From positions 62,001 through 126,000 of the forward strand of contig NZ_WUYX01000029.1 in assembly GCF_009834785.1 (NCBI RefSeq): a stretch of 64,000 nt of DNA, read 5' to 3'. Shown one piece after another: positions 24,277 to 32,929 of the stretch (its first letter is position 1; each line of letters begins with the position of its first letter). Under the pieces are notes generated by a model. The model did not search any database. It was not told the origin of the DNA and saw nothing but the letters and a program-made list of their open reading frames with translations. The position numbers and the translations under genes are program-made. Source of the stretch: Natronorubrum halalkaliphilum. Lineage in GTDB: Archaea; Halobacteriota; Halobacteria; Halobacteriales; Natrialbaceae.

Positions 24277-26205
24277 TCACCCCTGTTTCTCGAGGGTCGT
24301 CACGTCACGAATCTCGAGGCGCGTTCCGCCGTTCTCGCCGTTATCGACCGAGAGCGTCCAGTCGTGGGCTTCGGCGATGGCCCTGACGAGTGCGAGGCCG
24401 AGACCGTCGATACTCGTCTTTCTGTCGGTCGCAGTGCCGGCGGAATTGGCCGTCGGCTCGAGCACCTGCTCGTGAGCGGCCGGCGGAATTTCGGCGGCGT
24501 CGTCTAACAGATAAAAGCCCCGCGAATCATCGGTCGCGTCGAATCCGAGGAGCCCGACCTGAATCGTGACCGTCCCGTCGGCGCGGGCGGCGGCGTCGTC
24601 GAACGCCGTTTCGAGCAGGTGGACGAACCGATCGGTGTCGGCTCGGAGCGTCGCCGCTTGTTCGACGATGACTCGGTTTTCGTCGAGCCGTGACCGTTCG
24701 AGGGCGGTTTCGATCGCGTCCTCGAGATCGAGCCGACTGCGGGTCCCGACTGTCGCGGCGTTCCGCGCGAACTCCCGAACGTCGTCGACGAGCCGTTCGG
24801 CGCGGTCGAGCGTTTCCGTTACCGAATCCTCCGCCAGCGGGAACTCCCAGTCGTCGGTCTTGATGTCGCTCCCGTTCACGTTCCCGCTCTCGGTTTCGGC
24901 CTCGTTTCTGTCCTCCAACGTATCCGCAACGGTCGACAGCTGCTGTTTCAGGTCGCTCGAGAGGACGTTAGCGACCGACTCGAGGCGTTCGGTCTGGCGC
25001 TCGAGTTCGTCGGTTCGGTCTCGAAGGACCCGTTCGCGCTCGGCTCGATCGAGGGCGGCCCGGGTGTTCTCGACCAGCGTCGAGATGAGATCGACGTCCG
25101 TCTCGTCGAACTGGTGGGGCTCGAGCGACCCGGTCATGAGGACGCCGTGGGTGCCGATCGGCGCGATGATCTCCGAGCGAATCGGCGAGTCGGGGTTGTA
25201 GAGGTCATCGACCGTCCCCAGATCGTCGAACCGTTCGACGCTGCCGGCTTCGAACACGTCCCAGATCAGTCCCTCGTTGGGGTTAAATCGCGGCAGACCA
25301 CCGAACTCGTCGTGTGCGCCGGCCGTTCCGGCGACCGGCTCGAGATAGCCGTGTTCCTCGTCTAACAGCCAGACGCCGCTGAGGGGTAGGTCGAGCAGGT
25401 CGCTTCCCGAGTGGACGGCGATCGCACAGATCTCCTCGGGGTCGTCGGACTCGAGCAGCCAGCGGGTGACCTCGTGGAGCGACGTAATGATGCGTTCGTA
25501 CTCGTGGCGGTCCGTGACGTCGCGGACGACGCCGGCGACGGTCGCGACGTCGTCCTCGATCGGAACGATCTGGAATTCGCCGATTCGATCGTTTCCGTAC
25601 CCGTCGCTAAAGGGCAACTCGAGCCGGCGCTTGTCAGCGTTCCCGACGTCGACGTCGGTAATCGCCTGCCCGATCTCGACGGCGTGTTCGTCCGAGATTC
25701 CCGCCAGTTGGGTGAGGGTTTCGACGTGCTTGCCGACGAGTTCGCTCCGTTCGGTGTCGAAAACCTTCTCGATGGCGTTGTTGACGGTGACGATTTCCCG
25801 GTTGCGATCGAGGGTAACGACCGCGTCGTGGACCGCTTCGACGGCGGCGGCGTGTTGCGCGAGCGAGGTCTCCTGGGACTTGCGCTCGGTGACGTCGCGC
25901 ATGTACACCGACAGCCCGGTTTCGGAGGGGTATGCGCGCGCCTCGAACCAGGTTTCTAAGTGGGCGTGATACACCTCGAACGAGACGGGGACCTGCTCGT
26001 CCATCGCGTGGTGGAACCCGTCGGGAAACTGGGTTTCGACGGTGTGGGGAAACTCGTCCCACATCACCCGACCGATCAGGTCGTTTCGAGAGCGTTTCAG
26101 CAGCGTCTCGGCGCGCTCGTTGAGATAGGTAAACCGGAAGTCCGTATCGAGTGCGAAGAAGGCGTCGGTGACGCGGTCGACGATCGGCACGGATCGCAGC
26201 GTCAC
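24277..26205 (-). CDS. PAS-PAS-GAF sensor with degraded histidine-kinase core
   Basis: 642 residues, no membrane segment, so a cytoplasmic sensor. Two PAS domains (about 1-110 and 118-235), a GAF domain (about 245-395), a coiled coil and a kinase-like end. The expected H-box His is replaced by Ser in VLSSDLKQQLS (near residue 412); the N-box Asn is also lost (HLLETAFDDAA, near 528) and the DxGxG region reads DDAAEIP. Only the last G-box (DGLGLALVRAIAEAHDW) is intact. So it may bind nucleotide but should not autophosphorylate in the usual way. It faces the HalX regulator gene. Confidence 0.88.
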   Translation of the reverse strand: MTLRSVPIVDRVTDAFFALDTDFRFTYLNERAETLLKRSRNDLIGRVMWDEFPHTVETQFPDGFHHAMDEQVPVSFEVYHAHLETWFEARAYPSETGLSVYMRDVTERKSQETSLAQHAAAVEAVHDAVVTLDRNREIVTVNNAIEKVFDTERSELVGKHVETLTQLAGISDEHAVEIGQAITDVDVGNADKRRLELPFSDGYGNDRIGEFQIVPIEDDVATVAGVVRDVTDRHEYERIITSLHEVTRWLLESDDPEEICAIAVHSGSDLLDLPLSGVWLLDEEHGYLEPVAGTAGAHDEFGGLPRFNPNEGLIWDVFEAGSVERFDDLGTVDDLYNPDSPIRSEIIAPIGTHGVLMTGSLEPHQFDETDVDLISTLVENTRAALDRAERERVLRDRTDELERQTERLESVANVLSSDLKQQLSTVADTLEDRNEAETESGNVNGSDIKTDDWEFPLAEDSVTETLDRAERLVDDVREFARNAATVGTRSRLDLEDAIETALERSRLDENRVIVEQAATLRADTDRFVHLLETAFDDAAARADGTVTIQVGLLGFDATDDSRGFYLLDDAAEIPPAAHEQVLEPTANSAGTATDRKTSIDGLGLALVRAIAEAHDWTLSVDNGENGGTRLEIRDVTTLEKQG

Positions 26206-26374
26206 GGCTCCGAACCCCCATCCCGATTCGATGTCGGCGTCGCGGTCCGTCCGCCACCGGACCGCGACATCCGATCTGTCGTTGTACTCATCAGCAGCCA
26301 GTTACTCCCTTCTTTGCGAACCGCCTATTTCAGTGTCGTGGCTGTGTCCCGAAGACGGTTCGATCGGCGGCCAG

Positions 26375-27364
26375 CTACAGCACCAGCGTCGTTCCGATCC
26401 CGCGGTCGGCGGCCCGATCGAACACGAATTCGGCAGTTGCGGCGTCGAGAACCGCCGTCCCGACGCTCTCGAGGACGACGATCTCGTCCGCAGACTCCCG
26501 GCCCCGTCGACCGGCTAACACGTCCCCGAATGGGTGAACCTCGAGGGCGACGTGGCCGCGCAGGTCGCCGGTCTCGCGGGCTTCCGCCGGGACGTCGGCG
26601 ACGACGCGGGACGCGCGTTCGATCGTCGCGGCGTCCAGTTCGCGCATCTCGGGCGTGTACGCGCCGATGGCGATCACGAGCGTGCCATCGGCGAGAGCCT
26701 CGCCCGGAAATACCGGCTCGGTGCTCGTCGTCGCCGTGACGACGACCGAGGCGTCCGTCACGGCCTCGCGCGGACTCGAGACCGGCGTCGCCGAGACGCC
26801 GAGTTCGGATTCGAGGTCGCGAGCGCAGTCCACGCGGGAGTCGCTGGAGGAGTAGACGCGGATCGACTCGAGGCGGTCGCTGCCGACCGCGGCGGCGACG
26901 GCCCGCGTTTGCCAGCGGGCCTGCGTGCCGGCGCCGATCACCGCCAGTTCGATGGGGCCGTCGGTCGCGAGTTCGCGGGCGGCGAGCCCGCCGATACAGC
27001 CGGTTCGGGCGTTAGTAATCCGGTTGCCCGCGAGGTAGCCGACCGGCTGGCCGGTTTCCGCGTCGGTGAGCGAAATCTGGGCGGTGACCGTCGGCAACCC
27101 GCGCTCGGGGTTGTCCTCGACGACGGCGACGAGTTTCGTCGCGGCGTAGGCGGCTCCGTGGACGTACGCGGGCATACAAAGTCCGGTCCCGGTCGGTTCT
27201 TCCGGTGCGTCGGGATCGATCCCCTTCCCGATCGGGTAGTGGGGTCGCTCGGGCCGTTCGACCGAACCCGTTCGTTGCTTTTCAAACGCATCGGCGACGA
27301 CGGGCAACAGCGCCTCGAGGTCGAGGACCGAGGCGACCTCCTCGTCAGAGAGCACGCGAACCAT
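26375..27364 (-). CDS. Ornithine cyclodeaminase / mu-crystallin family enzyme
   Basis: 329 residues from the ATG at 27364 (a GTG at 27370 is also in frame). The NAD-binding part has AVIGAGTQARWQTRAVAAAVG near 138-160; family signatures KLVAVVEDNPERGLPTVTAQISLTDAETGQPVG and ITNARTGCIGGLAARELA are clear. Members act as ornithine cyclodeaminase, alanine dehydrogenase or ketimine reductase and cannot be told apart here. It is divergent from an FAD amine oxidoreductase across 122 bases, which favours a role in amino or imino acid breakdown. Confidence 0.9.
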   Translation of the reverse strand: MVRVLSDEEVASVLDLEALLPVVADAFEKQRTGSVERPERPHYPIGKGIDPDAPEEPTGTGLCMPAYVHGAAYAATKLVAVVEDNPERGLPTVTAQISLTDAETGQPVGYLAGNRITNARTGCIGGLAARELATDGPIELAVIGAGTQARWQTRAVAAAVGSDRLESIRVYSSSDSRVDCARDLESELGVSATPVSSPREAVTDASVVVTATTSTEPVFPGEALADGTLVIAIGAYTPEMRELDAATIERASRVVADVPAEARETGDLRGHVALEVHPFGDVLAGRRGRESADEIVVLESVGTAVLDAATAEFVFDRAADRGIGTTLVL

Positions 27365-27486
27365 ACGCACACATCGTCGGAGGGCTACTTCAGTGGTGCC
27401 GTCGCCCGCGACCGGCCCCGGATTCGCGTCGCAGCGAGCGTTCGGCCGGCGGAGTGTGTTTGTAGTTGGCCGTGGTAGCTTATCGC

Positions 27487-28587
27487 ATGGATATCGTCAT
27501 CGTCGGCGGCGGTATCGTCGGGACCGCGATCGCAGCGCGCCTCGGTGAGACCGAGCACGACGTTGCGCTCGTCGAACGGTCGGGGATCGGAACGGAGACG
27601 ACCGCGGCTTCCGCGGGCATTCTGATGGAGACCGTCATCGACCCGACGCCGTTCGACCTGCGGTTTCGCGAGCGAGCGCGGTCGGTCTACGACGACCTCT
27701 TCGAGCGGAGTCCGCTCGAGTCGACTCGAGTCGGCGTCCTCTACGTTGCCGAAACGGCGACGTTTGCGGATCGACTCGAAGAGTCCGCGGCGACGCTCAG
27801 CGATCGCGGACTCGAGGCCTCGTACCTGCCGGCCGACGAACTGTCGCGGCTCGGCGTCGATCCCGACGGGTTCGTCGGCGGGCTGTACACGCCGAACGAC
27901 GCGCTCTGCGATCCGACCGCCGTCGCCAACTGGTTCGCCGATTGTGCTCGGCAAACGGGCGTTGAGGTTCGAACGGAAGCGGCGGTAACTGACATCGTCC
28001 TCAGCGAGGGCGCCGTCTCGAGCGTCGAAACCGATACCGGCCGACTCGACGCCGACTGCGTGATCAACGCGACCGGTCCGTGGGCACCGGCGGTAAACGA
28101 ACTGGTCGACGTTTCGCTCCCGCTCAGACAGACGCTCGGCCCGATGGTAGCACTCGAGAGCGACGACCCGATCGAGAGTCCCGTGACGATCCTCGAGTCC
28201 AAGCGGTACGTGCGCCCGACCGGCGGAGCCGACGGGACCGGTGCGTGGGTCGGCGAGTACCGGACCGGCTACGACGACGGACAGCGCTACGATCCGGACG
28301 AGGCCGCCGTTCCGGACGGCTTCGCCGACTCCGCGAGGGCTCTCGCGACGGTCGTCCCGGCACTCGAGGATGCCTCGGTCGCCGACGAGTGGGTCGGTCT
28401 TCGGACCGTTACGCCGGACGGACGGCCCATCGTCGGCGAAACGAACGTGGACGGGTTCGTCGTCGCCTGCGGAATGACGGGACAGGGGATTACGCTCGCT
28501 CCGGCCGTCGCAGACGTCGTGTACGGCGTCCTCGAGGAGGATTTGGCCGGCGAATCTCGAGACCGACTCTCCCCGGACCGGTTTTGA
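27487..28587 (+). CDS. FAD-dependent amino acid/amine oxidoreductase (DAO family)
   Basis: 366 residues. The Rossmann start MDIVIVGGGIVGTAIAARL binds FAD; SAGILMETVIDP, INATGPWAPAVNELVDVSLPLRQTLGP and the C-terminal VGLRTVTPDGRPIVGETNVDGFVVACGMTGQGITLAPAVAD are typical of the D-amino acid oxidase/glycine oxidase family. ATG at 27487 gives the FAD motif at once. It shares a divergent promoter with the ornithine-cyclodeaminase-like gene, and a second member of the same family follows at 29054, so imine/ketimine chemistry is a likely theme. Substrate unknown. Confidence 0.9.
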   Translation: MDIVIVGGGIVGTAIAARLGETEHDVALVERSGIGTETTAASAGILMETVIDPTPFDLRFRERARSVYDDLFERSPLESTRVGVLYVAETATFADRLEESAATLSDRGLEASYLPADELSRLGVDPDGFVGGLYTPNDALCDPTAVANWFADCARQTGVEVRTEAAVTDIVLSEGAVSSVETDTGRLDADCVINATGPWAPAVNELVDVSLPLRQTLGPMVALESDDPIESPVTILESKRYVRPTGGADGTGAWVGEYRTGYDDGQRYDPDEAAVPDGFADSARALATVVPALEDASVADEWVGLRTVTPDGRPIVGETNVDGFVVACGMTGQGITLAPAVADVVYGVLEEDLAGESRDRLSPDRF

Positions 28588-29053
28588 TGGGATCCGGCCG
28601 TGCGGTTGTCACTCGAAATTCGTCGGTGTCAGTGGGCTACTACACCGCGGCGTGACACATCATGAGAACCCGTGATTGCGGCGGTTGACGACGGTAGTGA
28701 GGGCTACGAAAAGCGGGCTCCGGTGCCGTCGGTGCAAGACCGACACCGGAGACAGCCAAGTGGGGGTGGGTGGGGGGATGGTTGGTAGACAACGGTCGCG
28801 CGGCGAACGCGCGACGAGTGAACACTATTCTGCTTCCACTATCAATCCAGTTCTGATTCCCACTCGCTTGGATACGGCCGTACTCGGTACGCACGTGACC
28901 GTACACCGCCGAGCGACCGCGGTACGGAGCTGTTCACCCGCCGAGAGATCCGAACGGAGCGGTGGCCGTTTGCGTTTAAGCGGCTGACAGCTCCGTCGTC
29001 GACCGCCGAGAGGCGAACGAAGCCTTATCCTGTGGCGAAGCGATGGGTATCGC
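28588..29053. other. Long intergenic region between two FAD oxidoreductase genes
   Basis: 466 bases between same-strand genes. It contains a strong hairpin and a G-run at 28718-28790 (listed apart). The rest has no supported ORF; an 88-codon minus-strand frame at 28640-28906 has composition unlike haloarchaeal proteins. The promoter of the gene at 29054 should lie near its 3' end. Confidence 0.4.
28718..28790 (+). ncRNA. Candidate structured RNA: bulged 13-bp hairpin followed by a G-rich tract
   Basis: CTCCGGTG (28718-28725) pairs with CACCGGAG (28744-28751) and TCGGT (28729-28733) with ACCGA (28739-28743), leaving a three-base bulge and a five-base loop. Eleven bases later come three G-runs (28762-28766, 28768-28770, 28772-28777) split by single T, then two GG pairs, enough for a possible G-quadruplex. 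No RNA family is recognised. It could instead be a terminator or processing site after the gene at 27487. Confidence 0.3.
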
Positions 29054-30235
29054 ATGACAGTAGTCGTGATCGGCGGCGGCATCGTCGGTCTGGCGAGCGC
29101 GTACGAACTCGCCACTCGAGGCGCCGACGTCGTCGTCTGCGAACGGGGCTCGATCGGTTCGGGAAGCACCGAGCGATCCGTGGGCGGCATTCGCGCGCAG
29201 TTCTCGACGCCGGTCAACGTCGAGTTGTCCCGCGAGAGCATGCGCGTCTGGGAGCGCTTCGAGGAACGGTTCGGAATCGATATCGAGTATCGACGGACGG
29301 GCTACCTCTTCCTCGCTCGCAGCGAGGCGGTCGGCGCGGAACTCGAGGAAACGGTCGCGATGCAAAACGAGCGCGGCGTTCCCAGCGAACTGCTGGATCC
29401 CGACGCCGCGCAGGAGCACTGTCCGGGAATCGACCCCGATCGGTTCGTCGCGGGGACGTACTCGCCGACCGACGGGTTCGCCGATCCCCATCTCGCATTG
29501 CAGGGATATGCACGGGCCGCGACCGACGCGGGTGTTGACATCCGGACGAAGACGCCCGTCACGGACGTGATTCGGGAGGGGGCCGGTGCTGGTGACGACG
29601 GTGGCGACACTGCGGGTCGAGTGACTGGCGTCGAAACGCCCGACGGGCGACTCGAGGCTGCGTACGTCGTCAACGCCGCGGGGCCGTGGGCCCGCGAAAT
29701 CGCCGCGATGGCCGACGTTTCGCTGCCGATCACTCCGAAGCGACGACAGATCGCCGTCGTCAAGCCCGAACAGTCCGTTCCGGAAACCGATCCGCTGACG
29801 ATCGATCTCGAGAGCGGGTCCTACTTCCGCCCGGATCGAGACGGCGACGCGCTGGTCGGCGGCCACTTCGGCCCGCCCGATCCCGCCCGCGATCCGAACG
29901 GCTACGATCGCTCGATGGATTTCGACTGGAGCATCGACGCCCTCGAGGCCGTCGCCGAGTGGACGAGCTACTTCGGGCCCGAGTCGGCGGTCAAACGCGG
30001 CTGGGCGGGACTCTACGCGGTGACGCCGGACGATACGGCGATTCTCGAGGAGACGGTTCCCGGCTTCGTCACGGCGGCCGGATTCTCGGGTCACGGGTTC
30101 CAGCACGCACCCGCGACCGGGAAACTGGTGGCCGAACTCGTGACCGAGGACGAGGCGTCGCTGGTCGATATCAAGGCGCTCTCGAGCGATCGGTTCGGAC
30201 GGGACGCCGAGCGACTGGAGCGAAACGTCGTCTGA
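29054..30235 (+). CDS. FAD-dependent oxidoreductase, sarcosine oxidase beta-like (DAO family)
   Basis: 393 residues. FAD-binding start MTVVVIGGGIVGLASAYELATRG, then SIGSGSTERSVGGIRAQFSTPVN, VNAAGPWAREIAAMADVSLPITPKRRQI and the end GLYAVTPDDTAILEETVPGFVTAAGFSGHGFQHAPATGK (read in parts). This layout is closest to sarcosine oxidase beta or dimethylglycine/proline dehydrogenase-like proteins. It lacks the partner subunits of heterotetrameric sarcosine oxidase nearby. It lies 466 bases after another DAO-family gene, with which it may share a pathway. Confidence 0.9.
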   Translation: MTVVVIGGGIVGLASAYELATRGADVVVCERGSIGSGSTERSVGGIRAQFSTPVNVELSRESMRVWERFEERFGIDIEYRRTGYLFLARSEAVGAELEETVAMQNERGVPSELLDPDAAQEHCPGIDPDRFVAGTYSPTDGFADPHLALQGYARAATDAGVDIRTKTPVTDVIREGAGAGDDGGDTAGRVTGVETPDGRLEAAYVVNAAGPWAREIAAMADVSLPITPKRRQIAVVKPEQSVPETDPLTIDLESGSYFRPDRDGDALVGGHFGPPDPARDPNGYDRSMDFDWSIDALEAVAEWTSYFGPESAVKRGWAGLYAVTPDDTAILEETVPGFVTAAGFSGHGFQHAPATGKLVAELVTEDEASLVDIKALSSDRFGRDAERLERNVV

Positions 30236-30418
30236 GAGGTGGGACGACCATGCGAGACGGGGTTTACAGCGAGGATTAGTTGGATGGCCACGACGTCGAT
30301 TCACGCCTCGGCGGTCAGAAACGCTATACGAGAACGACTCACCGTGCTGGTGCCGGATCCACGAACGGCGGTAGCCGCCAGTCGTTTATGGTGGTGATTC
30401 GCATCGGATTCGGCCCCC

Positions 30419-31717
30419 TCAGTATCGATCGCCGTGATAGACGGCGGTCTCCGGAAAGAGCGCCGACAGCGTCTCGACCGCGCCCGAATCCGTCGCCTCG
30501 AGTCGACCTCGTCGCTCGAGGTCGCTGGCCGACCGTGCGCCGACGACGAGTTGCGAGAGCGCGCCGATCTCGAGGGCCGCGTCGGGCGTGGCGTCCTCGG
30601 TGAGACGCTCGCAGCTGACTTCGCCGGCCGACGTCGCGAGCCGAAAGACCCCGTCGTTCCAGTCGGCCAGCGGGTCCTCGACGGCGACCGTCAGGGGTGA
30701 TTCGAGGTTAGGGGCGGAATCAGCGTCGAGATCGGACCTGGAACCGGAAACCGAATCGACGCCGGAATCGGGATACGAGAGCGCAGACAGCGTCTCCGCT
30801 ACGTCGACGAGTCGAACCATCGGGCCGTCCGTGACGGTCGTGTCGATCTCGTCGGGGTCTCGGGCGACCGCACGAAGCGGGATCTCCTCAGGACCTCGCA
30901 GGCGCACGCGCTGGGCCTGCGAGTCGTGATCGGCGCAGAACGACAGCAGCGCCAGGAACGCGTCGTGATCTGCAAAGACGAGTTCGGAGACGTCCATCGT
31001 CCGGTCACCCATCTCCCCGTCGATCGTGTAGACGAGGTAGCCCGCGACGTCCCCATTCCCGTCTCCGCCGCGTTCGAATGCGTAAACGAACGGATCTCGA
31101 TCGTGGCCGCCGAACACGCGATGGCGCCACCAGTCCTCGTCGCGCTCGAGGGCGAGGCCGTACCGGTCGGCGTGGGCCTCGTACGCGGACTCGAGCAGGC
31201 CGTAGTCGTTGGCCTCGAGTCTTCGAAATCGGCCGCCCCTAACTCTCTCGTCCGTCGCGAACGACAACACTTCGGGCTCGCAGTCGTGGGTGAGGACGCG
31301 GTTGCTCGTATCCCAGCCGTACTGTCGATAGAACCGGTACTGAAACGGCCACAGTATCGAAAATCGAACGTCGTGCTCGCGGTACTCCTCGAGCGAACGA
31401 GCGAGCAACTGCCGGACGTGACCCTGTCGACGATACTCGGGCGGCGTCGCAACCGACGCCAGCCCGGCGGTTCGATGGGCGTCCCCGCGGACGCGGGCCT
31501 CGAGCCAGTAGTGCCGACAGACACAGCGCGGCGTCGGGTTCTCGGACCCGGTCTCGTCGTCGCTCGCGTACAGCCCGCGACGGGAACCGAGGGTGTCCCG
31601 CGGCGTCTCGTGCTCGTCGGGATCGTACGCGGGAACGCCGTTCTCGGGTCTGAACGCGTAGCTTCGATACTCGTGAAAGAGCTCCCGTTCGTCGGGAATC
31701 GCGCGATAGTCGACCAT
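30419..31717 (-). CDS. GNAT acetyltransferase with sterol-carrier-like C-terminus (Eis-type)
   Basis: 432 residues. The first GNAT domain has the acetyl-CoA loop in AGLASVATPPEYRRQGHVRQLLARSLEEYRE (near 83-113, RQGHVR) and FYRQYGWD; a second GNAT-like domain spans about 165-300; a C-terminal SCP2-like domain ends the protein (from about 340). This three-part layout is the Eis family, which acetylates amines or lysines on varied substrates. The segment between about 315 and 340 is Ser/Asp-rich and variable. A single-gene unit with its promoter beside the inverted repeat at 31769. Confidence 0.88.
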   Translation of the reverse strand: MVDYRAIPDERELFHEYRSYAFRPENGVPAYDPDEHETPRDTLGSRRGLYASDDETGSENPTPRCVCRHYWLEARVRGDAHRTAGLASVATPPEYRRQGHVRQLLARSLEEYREHDVRFSILWPFQYRFYRQYGWDTSNRVLTHDCEPEVLSFATDERVRGGRFRRLEANDYGLLESAYEAHADRYGLALERDEDWWRHRVFGGHDRDPFVYAFERGGDGNGDVAGYLVYTIDGEMGDRTMDVSELVFADHDAFLALLSFCADHDSQAQRVRLRGPEEIPLRAVARDPDEIDTTVTDGPMVRLVDVAETLSALSYPDSGVDSVSGSRSDLDADSAPNLESPLTVAVEDPLADWNDGVFRLATSAGEVSCERLTEDATPDAALEIGALSQLVVGARSASDLERRGRLEATDSGAVETLSALFPETAVYHGDRY

Positions 31718-31768
31718 ACGAACGACGGTGCGGGCGACCGGGAAAACTGTTCGTGATCGCGGACGGCC

Positions 31769-31884
31769 TGATACTGTCGGACAGAAGTCACTGAGAAGTC
31801 GGTCGCGAATTCGCGGCCGTCCTCGAGGATGACGATCGCAGTAGTGCGACCGATCTTCGAATAGTTCTGTCCGGCAGTATGAGA
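31769..31884 (+). repeat. Long inverted-repeat element, possible relative of the TGATAC family
   Basis: Starts TGATACTGTCGGACAGAAGT and ends GTATGAG, like copies 3 and 4 of the palindromic family. The 18-base ends (31771-31788 and 31863-31880) are complementary at 16 positions, and pairing continues inward with GGTCGC against GCGACC. At 116 bases it is longer than the others and does not start at a stop codon. It lies in the 284-base gap (31718-32001) upstream of the acetyltransferase gene and downstream of rps3ae. A MITE-like element is one reading. Confidence 0.5.
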
Positions 31885-32001
31885 TCGACGCTTTCGATCC
31901 GTTACTGCCAGTTCCGACTCGAGGTCGGAATCATCGTAAAAAATCGATCGTCGGTCGTTCAGTCGGCTCGCCGGCTGCTGCCGTCGAGTCGTCCGTGTCC
32001 G

Positions 32002-32643
32002 TTAGTCGCCGGTCGCAACGTCTTCGTCGTCGACGTCGACGGAGGTCGCTTCCTCTTCGGCGACTTCCTCGGGGTGGGCCTCGAGGGTCGACTTCTGGAT
32101 CTCGACGCGGCGAAGCGGGTAGATCGTCTTGGCTTCGCCGTAGATGCCCGACGAGAGTCGGCCTTCGACGACGCTGTCGATGAGTTCCTCGAAGGTCCGC
32201 TCGGCAGCGGCCTCTTCGACCATCTCGACCATCTTTTCGCGGATGGCCTTCTCCTGGCTCGCATCGGCCTTCTTGGTCGTGAAGGCGACGGGCTGAATCT
32301 GGACGCGGTAGTCGTCCGTCGTGAGGACGGTGACGTAGGCCTCGACCTTCGAGGCACCGCGGCGGACCAGCGAACGGAGGTAATCCCGTGTCAGGGAGTG
32401 CTCGACGAACTCCGTGTACGCCGAGTCGCTTCCGACGTCGGTGATCTTGAAGGTGAGCTTCGTGTTGTTCTCGCTGGCGTTGTTGGTCAACTCGCCGAGC
32501 GTCGTTTCGATGGTTCGGTCGTAGACTTTCTCCGGTTCGTCAGCGGGGGTTTCGCCGAGTTCCTGGCGGTCGAACTGCTCGGGTGCCAGAACGGTGTACC
32601 ACCGCTTCTCCTGTTTCGCGCGTGAAACTGATCGTTCACTCAT
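32002..32643 (-). CDS. rps3ae: Small ribosomal subunit protein eS1 (S3Ae)
   Basis: 213 residues of the archaeal/eukaryotic small-subunit protein eS1. MSERSVSRAKQEKRWYTVLAP, LTNNASENNTKLTFKI, RDYLRSLVRRGASKVEAYV and IYPLRRVEIQKSTLEAHPEE match the family. The C-terminus is an acidic haloarchaeal extension. Last gene of the operon rps15-recJ-like-pcc1-rps3ae; it overlaps pcc1 by eight bases. Confidence 0.97.
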   Translation of the reverse strand: MSERSVSRAKQEKRWYTVLAPEQFDRQELGETPADEPEKVYDRTIETTLGELTNNASENNTKLTFKITDVGSDSAYTEFVEHSLTRDYLRSLVRRGASKVEAYVTVLTTDDYRVQIQPVAFTTKKADASQEKAIREKMVEMVEEAAAERTFEELIDSVVEGRLSSGIYGEAKTIYPLRRVEIQKSTLEAHPEEVAEEEATSVDVDDEDVATGD

Positions 32644-32929
32644 TGTGTGTTGATGTATCTGAGTCGCTGTCGGACACAGGTCCCGTGTCCGTCGGTTGCT
32701 CGTCCTGTCCCGCTCGTGTCCGCTCCGTAACCTCCATCGCGACCTCGAGGTTGACGACGTAATCGTCGACGTTCGAGTGCAGACCGCCGGTCGTCTCGCG
32801 GTCGATCCGCGTCACGACCGCGTCGCCGTCGACGACGGTCTCCATCTCGTCGGTGTTGTCCGGGCACAGCGCCCGCGCAACGAGTTCGGGATCGTCGTGG
32901 GTTGTCCGGATCGTCGCTCGCCGGCTCAT
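32636..32929 (-). CDS. KEOPS complex subunit Pcc1
   Basis: 97 residues. Pcc1 is the dimerising subunit of the KEOPS complex, which makes the t6A modification of tRNA with Kae1, Bud32 and Cgi121. The fold-defining parts are visible: ELVARALCPDNTDEM, VVTRIDRETTGGLHSNVDDYVVNLEVAMEV. The last 25 residues are an acidic Ser/Asp tail. It overlaps the recJ-like gene by four bases and rps3ae by eight, so the unit is translationally coupled. This linkage with ribosomal genes is conserved in haloarchaea. Confidence 0.92.
   Translation of the reverse strand: MSRRATIRTTHDDPELVARALCPDNTDEMETVVDGDAVVTRIDRETTGGLHSNVDDYVVNLEVAMEVTERTRAGQDEQPTDTGPVSDSDSDTSTHNE

Noticed and set aside
28640-28906. An 88-codon minus-strand frame in the gap between FAD oxidoreductase genes
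   Set aside because: Pro/His/Arg-rich composition unlike haloarchaeal proteins, no promoter, no family match.
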